A stretch of DNA of 38,720 bases, taken from Acidimicrobiales bacterium. Lineage in GTDB: Bacteria; Actinomycetota; Acidimicrobiia; Acidimicrobiales; SHLQ01. Position 1 is the first letter of the stretch; the number at the start of each line of letters is the position of its first letter. The DNA is taken from the NCBI GenBank assembly GCA_020628865.1, contig JAHDEJ010000041.1, positions 1 to 38,720 on the forward strand. Direction: 5' to 3'. The notes below the pieces were generated by a model. It was not told the DNA's origin. It searched no databases and worked only from the letters and a program-made list of their open reading frames with translations. The position numbers and the translations under genes were made by a program. Positions 1-6,779 of the stretch are shown here, piece after piece.

Positions 1-2
1 GT

Positions 3-380
3 GACGAGGTCCGGGTGTTCGGCGGCGATTATGCGACTCCCGACGGAACCTGCATCCGCGACTACATCCACGTGGTCGACCTCGCACGAGCGCACGTCGC
101 TGCCCTCGATCGCCTGGCCGAGCTTCAGACGGTCCCGGCCTTGAACGTCGGAACCGGCATGGGTCGGTCGGTGCTCGAGATCATCAACGCGGCGAGTGCC
201 GCTGTCGGTTCGGCGATCCCGCATCGGATCGTCGATCGCCGTCCCGGGGACGCTGCGGAGGTCATCGCCGATCCGACACTCGCAACCGAGATGCTCGGCT
301 GGGAGGCCACGCACACGTTGGAGGACATCGCCGAGAGCCAATGGCGTTGGCGACAGATGAATCCAACCGGCTACCGGTGA
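3..380 (+). CDS. galE: UDP-glucose 4-epimerase, C-terminal part (5' truncated by window edge)
   Basis: This is the C-terminal end of an extended short-chain dehydrogenase/reductase of the GalE type, which interconverts UDP-glucose and UDP-galactose with bound NAD in the cytoplasm. The frame is open to the left edge, so the start and the Rossmann nucleotide-binding half lie outside the window. Visible are the family segments VFGGDYATPDGTCIRDYIHV and VVDLARAH, then LNVGTG and a region ending in RRPGDAAEVIADP, all typical of GalE C-terminal halves. The GTG at 15 is an internal Val codon, not a start. The stop (TGA 378-380) abuts the stop of the convergent yajQ gene with no intergenic base. A related nucleotide-sugar epimerase cannot be excluded, but the GalE signature is good. 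Confidence 0.86.
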   Translation, partial: DEVRVFGGDYATPDGTCIRDYIHVVDLARAHVAALDRLAELQTVPALNVGTGMGRSVLEIINAASAAVGSAIPHRIVDRRPGDAAEVIADPTLATEMLGWEATHTLEDIAESQWRWRQMNPTGYR

Positions 381-869
381 TCAGTCTCGGAAATTGTTGA
401 ACTGCAGCGGGATGCCGTGGTCGGCTTCCTTCAGCGCAGTGATGACCTCTTGCAGCGCATCGCGCTTCTTGCCCGTCACCCGGAGCTGATCGCCCTGCGT
501 ACTGGACTGGATGCCCTTGATGCCGAGCGCCTTGATCGCCTTGTTGAGCTCCTTGGCCTTGTCGGCCGCGATGCCGGACTGCAGCGTCGCGGTCTGGCGA
601 ACGGTGTTGCCGGACGCCTGCTCGACCGTGCCGTAGTCGAGCACCTTCATGCTGACCTTCCGCTTCACGAGCTTCTCTTCGAGTACCTGTCGAAGCGCGG
701 TCAGCCGGTCCTCGCTGATCGAGGCCAGCTTGATCTCGTCGTCGCCCAGCTCGACTGACGAGTTGGTGTTCTTGAAGTCGAATCGCTGGGAGACTTCGCG
801 GGCGGCCTGATCGACCGCGTTGCGGACTTCCTGCATGTCCACTTCGGAAACGACGTCGAATGATGGCAT
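381..869 (-). CDS. yajQ: YajQ family nucleotide-binding protein
   Basis: A 162-residue cytoplasmic protein of the YajQ/UPF0234 family, whose members bind nucleotides and in some bacteria cyclic di-GMP. The start is the ATG at 869 (protein begins MPSFDVVSEVD, the family N-terminus), preceded by GGGAG at a good distance; the open frame continues upstream through the tRNA and is not coding there. The family landmarks SQRFDFKNTNSSVELGDDEI, the central KRKVSMKVLDYG segment and the C-terminal GIPLQFNNFRD are intact, and the length is that of the family (about 160-165 residues). It lies downstream of tRNA-Tyr on the same strand, with a strong hairpin between them. The cellular role in this organism is unknown; no c-di-GMP enzyme is present in the window. 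Confidence 0.93.
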   Translation of the reverse strand: MPSFDVVSEVDMQEVRNAVDQAAREVSQRFDFKNTNSSVELGDDEIKLASISEDRLTALRQVLEEKLVKRKVSMKVLDYGTVEQASGNTVRQTATLQSGIAADKAKELNKAIKALGIKGIQSSTQGDQLRVTGKKRDALQEVITALKEADHGIPLQFNNFRD

Positions 870-917
870 GAGCGTTCTCCCTGGGGATGTGGGCGGTGGA
901 GCGGTCCAAAACTGGAA

Positions 918-943
918 ACTCCCGAGGCGTTCACCTCGGGAGT
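918..943 (-). terminator. Hairpin terminator downstream of tRNA-Tyr
   Basis: A perfect 10-bp inverted repeat (ACTCCCGAGG / CCTCGGGAGT) with a 6-nt loop begins about 10 nt after the tRNA 3' end on the minus strand. It is followed by a T-rich run reading TTTCCAGTTTT, which fits an intrinsic terminator. The yajQ start lies about 50 nt further downstream, so it could also act as a partial terminator controlling read-through into yajQ. Confidence 0.7.
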
Positions 944-952
944 CTTGCAGTG

Positions 953-1035
953 TGGGCCGAGATGGATTTGAACCATCGTAGGCATAAGCCGACGGGTTTA
1001 CAGCCCGTTCCCTTTGGCCGCTCGGGCACCGACCC
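953..1035 (-). tRNA. tRNA-Tyr (GTA anticodon)
   Basis: An 83-nt class II tRNA. The acceptor stem is GGGTCGG paired with TCGGCCC (two G-U pairs), and the D region is CCCGAGCGGCCAAAGGGA, as in bacterial tRNA-Tyr. The anticodon arm is ACGGGCTGTAAACCCGT with GTA in the loop. A long variable arm and a T arm GATGG-TTCAAAT-CCATC follow. The discriminator base is A and no CCA is encoded. A promoter-like pair of hexamers lies upstream and a strong hairpin downstream, so the gene is probably its own transcription unit. Confidence 0.96.
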
Positions 1036-1046
1036 TCAGGCGAAAG

Positions 1047-1074
1047 ATGGTAGCGGAATCCGTGGTTCTGTCCA
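1047..1074 (-). promoter_or_regulatory. Putative sigma-70-type promoter of tRNA-Tyr
   Basis: On the minus strand a TGGACA hexamer (1069-1074) and a TACCAT hexamer (1047-1052) are separated by 16 nt. The tRNA 5' end at 1035 lies 11 nt after the -10 box. Hexamers and spacing match a housekeeping promoter; this was read by eye only. Confidence 0.5.
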
Positions 1075-1102
1075 CCCGCCGGAAGCGTTTTTGTGCGCCG
1101 CC

Positions 1103-1231
1103 TCAGCTGGCCAGAGCAAGGATGAAGACGAGCAACATCAGGACGACCAGAGCGACCGCCAACAGCCGCAACGCATTGATGCGGGTCCGTGATGTGGCGT
1201 AGGGGACGTCTTCGGGATCGAGGTCCGCCAT
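1103..1231 (-). CDS. 42-residue single-span membrane peptide coupled to htpX
   Basis: A short ORF whose ATG (1231-1229) shares one base with the htpX stop codon (TGATG junction), so it is probably translated by coupling after the protease. The peptide starts [20 protein letters not shown]. That acidic then basic polar head is followed by one hydrophobic segment of about 20 residues (about 21-40, rich in Leu, Val, Ala) and a two-residue tail. This is the pattern of a small single-pass membrane protein. I do not recognise the family. The coupling and clean amphipathic layout argue for a real gene, and a partner or regulator of the membrane protease HtpX is a natural but unproven idea. There is no visible terminator between it and the tRNA promoter. 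Confidence 0.55.
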   Translation of the reverse strand: MADLDPEDVPYATSRTRINALRLLAVALVVLMLLVFILALAS

Positions 1232-2124
1232 CAGCGCCACGTACCCGAGCGAAGCTCGGCGATGCGGAGCTGCGTGGGCGGGTGGGTCGAGAAGAGCTTG
1301 CCGAACCCGCCGAGGCCACCCAGGTCGTTCCGCAGCTCCTCCTTCAGCGGATTGATGATGTAGTTCGAGGCCTGCGCCGGGTTCACGTGCATCGCCGGCT
1401 GCAGGTGGTTGCCGGCCGCGGTCTCGAGCTTTTCCAAAGCCTGTGCGAGCGGTTCGCCATCACCCATGAGGCGGGCGGCGGAGGCGTCGGCCTGGAACTC
1501 GCGGCTGCGGCTGATGGAGGCGCGGATCAGGCTCGCTGCGAGCGGCGCAAGCAGCGCCAGCGCAATCGCCGCGAACGGGTTGCCGTCGTTTCCACTGCGT
1601 CGACCGCCGTACATGCCGCCCCACATCGCCATGCGGGCGAGGAAGGTGACGGCCATGCCGATGGCGGATGCGATCGATCCGATGAGGATGTCTCGGTTGC
1701 GGATGTGGGCGAGCTCGTGGGCGAGCACGCCGCGAACTTCGTCCCAGGTCATCTGCTGCAGCAGTCCGTGCGTCACCGCAACGGCGGCGTTGTTCGGGTT
1801 GCGACCTGTTGCGAATGCGTTCGGCGCCGGGTTGGGCGTGATGTACAGCGCCGGCATCGGCATCTCTGCCCGTGTGGTGAGATCCTCCATGATCTCCCAG
1901 TACTCGGGGAACTGTTCCCGGCTGGCCGGCTGCGCCTTGGCCGAGGCGATCGCGATTCGGTCGCTGAACCAGTACGAGCCGCCGACCATCACCAACCCGA
2001 TGATCAGGCCCAGGGTCGCGCCCGAGCCACCGCCGAGTGCGGCGCCGAAGACGATGAAGATTCCCCCGAGAAGTGCCAGGAGGGCAAAGGTCTTGCTGGT
2101 GTTCTTGAACGCGGCTTCGCTCAC
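1231..2124 (-). CDS. htpX: HtpX-type zinc metalloprotease (M48 family)
   Basis: A 297-residue membrane metalloprotease of family M48B. HtpX proteins sit in the cytoplasmic membrane with a cytosolic active site and degrade misfolded membrane proteins. Two hydrophobic segments lie at about 12-30 and 35-53. The catalytic zinc motif HELAH is at about 136-140, the third ligand Glu is in [13 protein letters not shown] at about 209, and further hydrophobic segments are at about 147-170 and 184-203. The start is a GTG at 2124 preceded by AAAGGG, and the length is usual for the family. It is followed by a one-base overlap with a small membrane peptide gene. The gap to the upstream pirin gene (2125-2236) holds no ORF that I can support. 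Confidence 0.94.
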   Translation of the reverse strand: MSEAAFKNTSKTFALLALLGGIFIVFGAALGGGSGATLGLIIGLVMVGGSYWFSDRIAIASAKAQPASREQFPEYWEIMEDLTTRAEMPMPALYITPNPAPNAFATGRNPNNAAVAVTHGLLQQMTWDEVRGVLAHELAHIRNRDILIGSIASAIGMAVTFLARMAMWGGMYGGRRSGNDGNPFAAIALALLAPLAASLIRASISRSREFQADASAARLMGDGEPLAQALEKLETAAGNHLQPAMHVNPAQASNYIINPLKEELRNDLGGLGGFGKLFSTHPPTQLRIAELRSGTWR

Positions 2125-2236
2125 GATTCCCTTTCTCCACCCGAGTCGGATGGCTGACGAGGTACAACGCTAGCCCGTGGCGGGTATTCCGAACCCATTC
2201 GCTCGAGCGATGGACTCGACCGGCGCACGTGTTCCG

Positions 2237-3082
2237 TCACGTCGGCAGCGGCACCCAGTTTTCGTGGTCGTCGGGAACCAGCGGGAATCGTTGGGCGGCC
2301 CAGTCCGCCTTGGCCTGTTCGATCCGCTCTGGGTCGCTGTGTACGAAGTTCCACCAGATGGTTCGAGGGCCGACCAGCGCGCCGCCGATGAGGAGGGCGC
2401 GGCCCCAGCCGGCAATGTCGACGGAGCCGGGTTCGACAACCGCGAGGTGGCCGGTTGGCACCAGCTGGCCGTCGACAACCACCTCGCCCTCGATCGGGAG
2501 GATCCCGCGTTCCGGGTGCGTGTCGTCCAGGCGCAGCGAGTCGCTTCCATCGAGAAAGACGTCGGCGAGGACGAGGGGCGAAGACACGGGCACGGGAGAT
2601 TCGTGTCCCCAGGCGGAGCCGGCGGCGAGACGAATGCGGGCCGGCCCGATGTCAAAGCGGGGTTGGTCGACGGCCGGGACATGCGCGAAGAACGGGGCCA
2701 CGTCCTCTCCCCCATCGGGCAACGCAATCCAGATCTGCGCACCTCGGACGAAGAGGTCGGCGTCAAGATCGTCGGGGTGGCCGCGTTCGGTGTGGGACAC
2801 GCCGGACCCTGCAGTCATCCAGTTGACGGCTCCGGGCTCGATCGACTGGACAGCGCCCGTGGAGTCCCGGTGCACCATCCGCCCGTCGAACAGATAGGTG
2901 AGCGTGGACAGGCCGATGTGTGGGTGCGCATCCACGTTCATCGACCGACCGGCCGGGATGGTCTCCGGGCCGATCAGGTCGAGGAAGATGAATGGGCCCA
3001 CCGTCCGCCGCTTCGCATACGGCAGGACGCGCCGTACCGTGCTCGATCCAATCGAGCGTTCCCGGGGCGAGATGATCTCCAT
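2237..3082 (-). CDS. Pirin family protein
   Basis: A 281-residue bicupin of the pirin family, cytoplasmic, iron-binding; known members act as quercetin dioxygenases or regulatory partners, and the substrate cannot be read here. The N-terminal cupin shows NVDAHPHIGLSTLTYLFDG and, later, AGSGVSHTER, the His-x-His and His/Glu metal-ligand segments of pirins. The C-terminal pirin domain follows from about residue 170. I chose the ATG at 3082; an in-frame GTG directly before it (3085) is equally possible, since a GGGAG lies about 9 and 6 nt upstream of the two codons. The gene lies downstream of acs, separated by a 73-nt gap with a long inverted repeat. Confidence 0.92.
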   Translation of the reverse strand: MEIISPRERSIGSSTVRRVLPYAKRRTVGPFIFLDLIGPETIPAGRSMNVDAHPHIGLSTLTYLFDGRMVHRDSTGAVQSIEPGAVNWMTAGSGVSHTERGHPDDLDADLFVRGAQIWIALPDGGEDVAPFFAHVPAVDQPRFDIGPARIRLAAGSAWGHESPVPVSSPLVLADVFLDGSDSLRLDDTHPERGILPIEGEVVVDGQLVPTGHLAVVEPGSVDIAGWGRALLIGGALVGPRTIWWNFVHSDPERIEQAKADWAAQRFPLVPDDHENWVPLPT

Positions 3083-3099
3083 CACGCCACTCTCCCAGA

Positions 3100-3148
3100 G
3101 ATCTGTGCAGCAGGGTGTGCCTCTGGGACACCCACAGCTGCACAGATC
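3100..3148 (-). terminator. Long inverted repeat between acs and the pirin gene
   Basis: A 12-bp perfect repeat GATCTGTGCAGC (3100-3111) / GCTGCACAGATC (3137-3148) encloses a second 6-bp stem GGGTGT / ACACCC with a 9-nt loop. The hairpin starts 8 nt after the acs stop, which suits a terminator. There is no T-run on the minus strand, and the pirin ribosome-binding site follows immediately. It may instead be an operator or an mRNA-stabilising structure. Confidence 0.55.
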
Positions 3149-3155
3149 GCTCGGG

Positions 3156-5150
3156 TCAGTCCTCGTCGGCGGCTGCGGCGCCGGCCTGGATCAGTTCGAC
3201 GACGTTCGCATCGGCGAGCGTGGTGGTGTCGCCGAGCGTCTTGCCTTCGGCGACATCACGCAGCAGTCGACGCATGATCTTGCCGCTCCGGGTCTTGGGC
3301 AGGTCGGGTACCAGATAGACGTCTCGAGGGCGAGCGATCGGACCCAGCTTCGTGGCCACGTGCTGACGGAGCTCGGCGCTCAGTTCGTCCGTCGCTTCGA
3401 CGCCACCGACGAGGATCGTGTAGCCGACGATCGCCTGACCGGTCGTGTCGTCCGATGCTCCCACGACGGCCGCCTCGGCCACCGCATCATGATCGACCAG
3501 CGCCGACTCGACCTCGGTGGTCGAGATCCGGTGGCCGCTCACGTTCATCACGTCGTCGACGCGGCCGAGGAGCCACAGGTAGCCGTCGTCGTCGATCTTG
3601 GCGCCGTCGCCGGCGAAGTACCGGCCCTCGTACGTGCTCCAGTAGGTCTCCTTGTAGCGCTCCGGGTCTCCCCAGATGCCCCGTAGCATCGACGGCCACG
3701 GCTTCGTGATCGTGAGGTAGCCACCGCCTCGCTCCACGGGGTTGCCGTCGTCGTCGACGAGCTCGGCAAACACCCCCGGGATGGTGTGGCAGGCGGAACC
3801 GGGCTTGGTGGTGGTGACGCCGGGCAGCGGCGTGATCATGTGGCCACCGGTCTCCGTCTGCCACCAGGTGTCCATGATCGGCAGCGATTCCTGGCCGATG
3901 TGCTCGTGGTACCACATCCACGCTTCCGGGTTGATGGGCTCGCCAACGGTTCCGAGTACTCGCAGGGTGGAGAAGTCGTAGCCGTCGAGTTCCTGTGTCC
4001 CCCACTTCATGAAGGTCCGGATGGCGGTGGGTGCCGTGTAGAACTGCGTGACCTTGTAGCGGGTGATGATGTCCCAGAGCCGACCCTTGTGCCACGATGC
4101 CCGGTCATCGCCGTTGCGCTCGGCCTCGCGGGGCGTGTCGGGCGTGCCTTCGTACATCACGCTCGTGCAGCCATTGGTGAGCGGGCCGTAGACGATGTAG
4201 CTGTGGCCGGTCACCCAGCCGATGTCGGCGGCGCACCAGTAGATGTCGGTCTCGGGGTGGACATCGAACGTGTACTTGTGCGTGAACGCCACCTGGGTGA
4301 GGTAGCCGCCGGTGGTGTGCATGATGCCCTTGGGCTTGGCCGTGGTCCCCGACGTGTAGAGCAGGTAGAGGAGCTGCTCGGCGTCCATCGGCTCGGCCGG
4401 ACACTCGTTGGAGGCGTCGGCCATGAGCTCGTGCCACCAGTGGTCCCGGCCCTCGGCCATGGTCACTTCGGTGTCGCACCGGTTGACGACGACGACGTTC
4501 TCGACCGTCGGAGCGCCGTCGGCCAGTGCGGCGTCGACGTTGACCTTGAGCGCCGACGGGGCGCCTCGGCGGTAGCCGGCATCGGCGGTGATGACCATTC
4601 GGGCGTCGGCGTCCTCGCAACGGTCCTTGATCGCGTCGGGCGAGAAGCCACCGAAGATGACCGAGTGCGCGACACCGATGCGGCTGCACGCCAGCATGGC
4701 AATCGGAAGCTCGAGGATCATCGGCATGTAGATGGCGACACGATCGCCCTTCTCCAGCCCGAGGCTCTTCAGCACGTTCGCGAACTTCTGCACCTCGTCG
4801 AGCAACTCGGCGTAGGTGACGGTGCGAGTGTCGCCCGGCTCGCCCTCCCAGTGGTAGGCGACCCGGTCCCCGTTGCCGGCCTCGACATGACGGTCGAGGC
4901 AGTTCTCGCTCATGTTGAGCTGACCGTCGGAGAACCACTTCGCAAACGGCAGGTCCCATTCGAGAACGGTGCTGAAGTCCTTGCGCCACGTCAGCAGCTC
5001 GCGCGCTTGACGGGCCCAGAAGGCCTCGAAGTCGGCCGCAGCTTCCTCGTAGAGGGACTGATCGGCGGTGTGGGCGCCAGCCTGGAATGCTGCGGACGGC
5101 GGAAAGCGCCGGTCCTCGACCTCGTAGACCTCGATCGTCGAATCAGACAT
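3156..5150 (-). CDS. acs: Acetyl-CoA synthetase (AMP-forming)
   Basis: A 664-residue cytoplasmic acyl-adenylate-forming ligase that converts acetate, ATP and CoA to acetyl-CoA, AMP and pyrophosphate. The N-terminal acetyl-CoA synthetase region (FEAFWARQARELLTWRKDFS) is followed by the phosphate-binding loop YTSGTTAKPKG at about 265-275. Downstream lie DIGWVTGHSYIVYGPL, DTWWQTETGG and the C-terminal lid motif PKTRSGKIMRR, whose catalytic and acetylatable Lys is at about 624. Length matches bacterial Acs. The ATG at 5150 is preceded by AGGGGGAACACC. The phosphate loop reads GTTAK where many homologues have GSTGK, a modest variant unlikely to abolish activity. It is separate from the respiratory operons in the window. 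Confidence 0.97.
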   Translation of the reverse strand: MSDSTIEVYEVEDRRFPPSAAFQAGAHTADQSLYEEAAADFEAFWARQARELLTWRKDFSTVLEWDLPFAKWFSDGQLNMSENCLDRHVEAGNGDRVAYHWEGEPGDTRTVTYAELLDEVQKFANVLKSLGLEKGDRVAIYMPMILELPIAMLACSRIGVAHSVIFGGFSPDAIKDRCEDADARMVITADAGYRRGAPSALKVNVDAALADGAPTVENVVVVNRCDTEVTMAEGRDHWWHELMADASNECPAEPMDAEQLLYLLYTSGTTAKPKGIMHTTGGYLTQVAFTHKYTFDVHPETDIYWCAADIGWVTGHSYIVYGPLTNGCTSVMYEGTPDTPREAERNGDDRASWHKGRLWDIITRYKVTQFYTAPTAIRTFMKWGTQELDGYDFSTLRVLGTVGEPINPEAWMWYHEHIGQESLPIMDTWWQTETGGHMITPLPGVTTTKPGSACHTIPGVFAELVDDDGNPVERGGGYLTITKPWPSMLRGIWGDPERYKETYWSTYEGRYFAGDGAKIDDDGYLWLLGRVDDVMNVSGHRISTTEVESALVDHDAVAEAAVVGASDDTTGQAIVGYTILVGGVEATDELSAELRQHVATKLGPIARPRDVYLVPDLPKTRSGKIMRRLLRDVAEGKTLGDTTTLADANVVELIQAGAAAADED

Positions 5151-5217
5151 GGTGTTCCCCCTGCAAGATGTGCCTTCTCGCCGACGACACTACCGCGGAG
5201 GTCGGAGTCGATTCTCG

Positions 5218-5310
5218 TTAGGCGTTGGCCGCCTCGGAGGTCAACATCGCGGCAAGTGCCGCCATCATCGCGATGATCCCGCTGGCCGCGGTGAACATGA
5301 TTCGTCGCAT
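5218..5310 (-). CDS. Possible 30-residue hydrophobic peptide
   Basis: A short ORF (ATG 5310, stop TAA 5218-5220) encoding an Ala/Met-rich peptide that begins MRRIMFTAASGIIAMMAALA. AAAGG lies 6 nt upstream of the start, a good ribosome-binding spacing. Two Arg followed by a single hydrophobic stretch resemble a small membrane peptide or a cleaved signal-like sequence. It stands alone between acs and an unknown ORF, with a palindrome in its presumed 5' leader. I do not recognise it; the short length leaves chance occurrence possible. Confidence 0.32.
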   Translation of the reverse strand: MRRIMFTAASGIIAMMAALAAMLTSEAANA

Positions 5311-5323
5311 CTCGCGCCTTTCC

Positions 5324-5357
5324 GATGCCGTCGGCATCTCGCACTCATCACCGACGG
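5324..5357 (-). promoter_or_regulatory. Palindrome with alternative pairing partner
   Basis: A 15-nt palindrome GATGCCGACGGCATC (minus strand, 5324-5338) lies 13 nt upstream of the small ORF start. Its CCGACGG core can also pair with CCGTCGG at 5351-5357 (minus-strand reading). Two mutually exclusive hairpins are therefore possible in a leader RNA, or the palindrome may be an operator. The function is not known. Confidence 0.28.
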
Positions 5358-5424
5358 TACGTTCGGAAGATGACGCGCAGATGAAGCGGCTCGGAATGAC
5401 GATGAAATTGTGTGGGGGATGCCG

Positions 5425-5682
5425 TCAGGCGCGGGGGCTGGTGAGCTGCGACGCCACCCGATTCGTGATGAAGGATCGTTCCAGGCCGGTGGCATCGACG
5501 AGCGTGTCGATGTCGGCGGCGCGGAGGTCCTCCGGTCGGTCCTCGCGAAGGAGGCCGATGAGCTCGAGGTAGGCCTCGATCACATTCTCACTGGTCCGGG
5601 AAAGCGGGAAGCCCACCGAGGTCCTGCCCACGGAGAGTGCGCTCGGCGACACTTCCAACGGCGTTCTGTCCTCGGTGACCAT
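5425..5682 (-). CDS. Hypothetical protein, 85 residues
   Basis: A small soluble protein that I do not recognise. It begins MVTEDRTPLEVSPSALSVGR. The middle is predicted helical and acidic (ENVIEAYLELIGLLREDRPE), followed by LRAADIDTLVDATGL and a basic tail. There are no Cys, no membrane segment and no known motif. The composition is balanced and unlike the Arg/Pro/His-rich shadow ORFs around it, which supports a real gene. The ATG at 5682 has no ribosome-binding site, but a TAGTAT box ends 6 nt upstream, so the mRNA may be leaderless. It is the first gene past the end of the cluster 1 nuo operon. Confidence 0.55.
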   Translation of the reverse strand: MVTEDRTPLEVSPSALSVGRTSVGFPLSRTSENVIEAYLELIGLLREDRPEDLRAADIDTLVDATGLERSFITNRVASQLTSPRA

Positions 5683-5688
5683 AGGCCG

Positions 5689-5694
5689 ATACTA
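5689..5694 (-). promoter_or_regulatory. Putative -10 box for a leaderless transcript
   Basis: TAGTAT on the minus strand ends 6 nt before the ATG at 5682, so transcription would start at or next to the A of the start codon. No ribosome-binding site is visible and no clear -35 box sits at 16-18 nt. A 10-bp palindrome GTCAATTGAC lies at 5722-5731. Confidence 0.35.
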
Positions 5695-5768
5695 ACGACA
5701 CGAAATCGTCGGCGCTGAAGAGTCAATTGACCCAGTGCAGCCGGGTGCTCGAATTTCGGCACTGCTCG

Positions 5769-6779
5769 TCAGGAAATGACCCATTCGGCCACGGTGAAAC
5801 CGCCCAATCCTTCGGGATCGAGCAGTGCCTCCGCCTCACGAATTCGACTCCGCATGCGAAGCGCCGCAAGGTCGCCGACCGATGCGGAGGCCTCCCAGAC
5901 CCTGCGCCCCTCCTCGACCAGTTCATCGATTCCATGCGAGGCCAGCCAGTCCGCCTGGGAGCGGATCGAGGAGGCCGGCATCACCGCCTCCAGTTGCGAA
6001 AGATCCACATCGACGGTGATGTCCTTGAGCCCGATGTGTTCGAGCGGCGAGCCGGCTCGCCCGTGCTGGGCGTAGGTTCGGATCTCCACGTCGGTGCTCT
6101 GCCATCGGCAATAGTCGATGACGATCACCCGACCTCGCTCGACGATCTCGGTCGCCTGTCGGAGCCACGCCGCGGCCGCTGGCTGGTACACGGCCTGGCC
6201 GACGACCGGGTCGATGGCCGGCACCTCGTCGAGCAGATGCCATCCGAGCACGAGCTCCTCGTCCTTGGCGTCGACCACCGCCTGTTCCCATTCGCCGTTG
6301 TGGTGGCGGACGGGTACGAAGGGGAGGTTGTCGAGCAGCTCGTTGGCGAGCACCACACCGATCATCGTCTCCGGCAGCTCGGCCTGGCTTCGCACACCCG
6401 CCGGGTGAGACTCGCGTTGTGCCGCCGACGACTCAACCGCCACGTAGTCCATGACTTCCGCGCAGCGGGGCCGGGCGGCCAGGACGGCCCGAGCAAGCGT
6501 GCCGGGGCCGGCGCCCGCGTCGACGACCGTGAACGGGTCCGGCTGTCCCAGTCGGTCCCATTCCGCATCGAGGGCCCGTGCGACCACGTGACCGAACAGC
6601 GGCCCCACCTCGGGGCTGGTGAGAAAATCGCCCCGCCGGCCGGCCTGGCCGCCGGATCGATAGAAGCCGTGGTCGACGTCGTACAGCGCAACGTCGAGAA
6701 ACCGTCGAAACGGCATCGGGCCATCGGCAACGATCGATTGGCGGACCAGCTGGTCCAGCGGGGTGAGCGGGTCGCTCAG
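5769..6779 (-). CDS. MidA/NDUFAF7-type SAM-dependent methyltransferase
   Basis: A class I methyltransferase of the MidA family. The mitochondrial member NDUFAF7 dimethylates an Arg of the NuoD homologue NDUFS2 and is needed for complex I assembly. Seen here: the family N-terminal block MPFRRFLDVALYDVDHGFYR, then GDFLTSPEVGPLFG, and the SAM motif I VVDAGAGPGTLARA. Further on lie VLANELLDNLPF and VIVIDYC. The conventional ATG is at 6716, but the frame upstream of it reads LTPLDQLVRQSIVADGP, which belongs to the family. No ATG, GTG or TTG exists before the upstream stop. I therefore propose a CTG start at 6779 that overlaps the nuoN1 stop (CTGA), with GGAG 7 nt upstream; this gives 336 residues. 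Position at the end of an 11-gene nuo operon strongly suggests a complex I assembly role. ATG 6716 is the conservative alternative. Confidence 0.88.
   Translation of the reverse strand: MSDPLTPLDQLVRQSIVADGPMPFRRFLDVALYDVDHGFYRSGGQAGRRGDFLTSPEVGPLFGHVVARALDAEWDRLGQPDPFTVVDAGAGPGTLARAVLAARPRCAEVMDYVAVESSAAQRESHPAGVRSQAELPETMIGVVLANELLDNLPFVPVRHHNGEWEQAVVDAKDEELVLGWHLLDEVPAIDPVVGQAVYQPAAAAWLRQATEIVERGRVIVIDYCRWQSTDVEIRTYAQHGRAGSPLEHIGLKDITVDVDLSQLEAVMPASSIRSQADWLASHGIDELVEEGRRVWEASASVGDLAALRMRSRIREAEALLDPEGLGGFTVAEWVIS

Noticed and set aside
381-1319. Long upstream extension of the yajQ frame through tRNA-Tyr
   Set aside because: The frame crosses a tRNA gene and a terminator; the family N-terminus and ribosome-binding site place the start at 869.
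5265-5495. 76-codon minus-strand ORF between acs and the 85-residue gene
   Set aside because: Its Arg/Ser/Pro-rich shadow-like composition overlaps a better small ORF and the hypothetical gene.
5720-5768. Terminator after the methyltransferase gene
   Set aside because: Only imperfect short stems (around CAGTGC and GCACTG) without a T-run are present; not strong enough to annotate.
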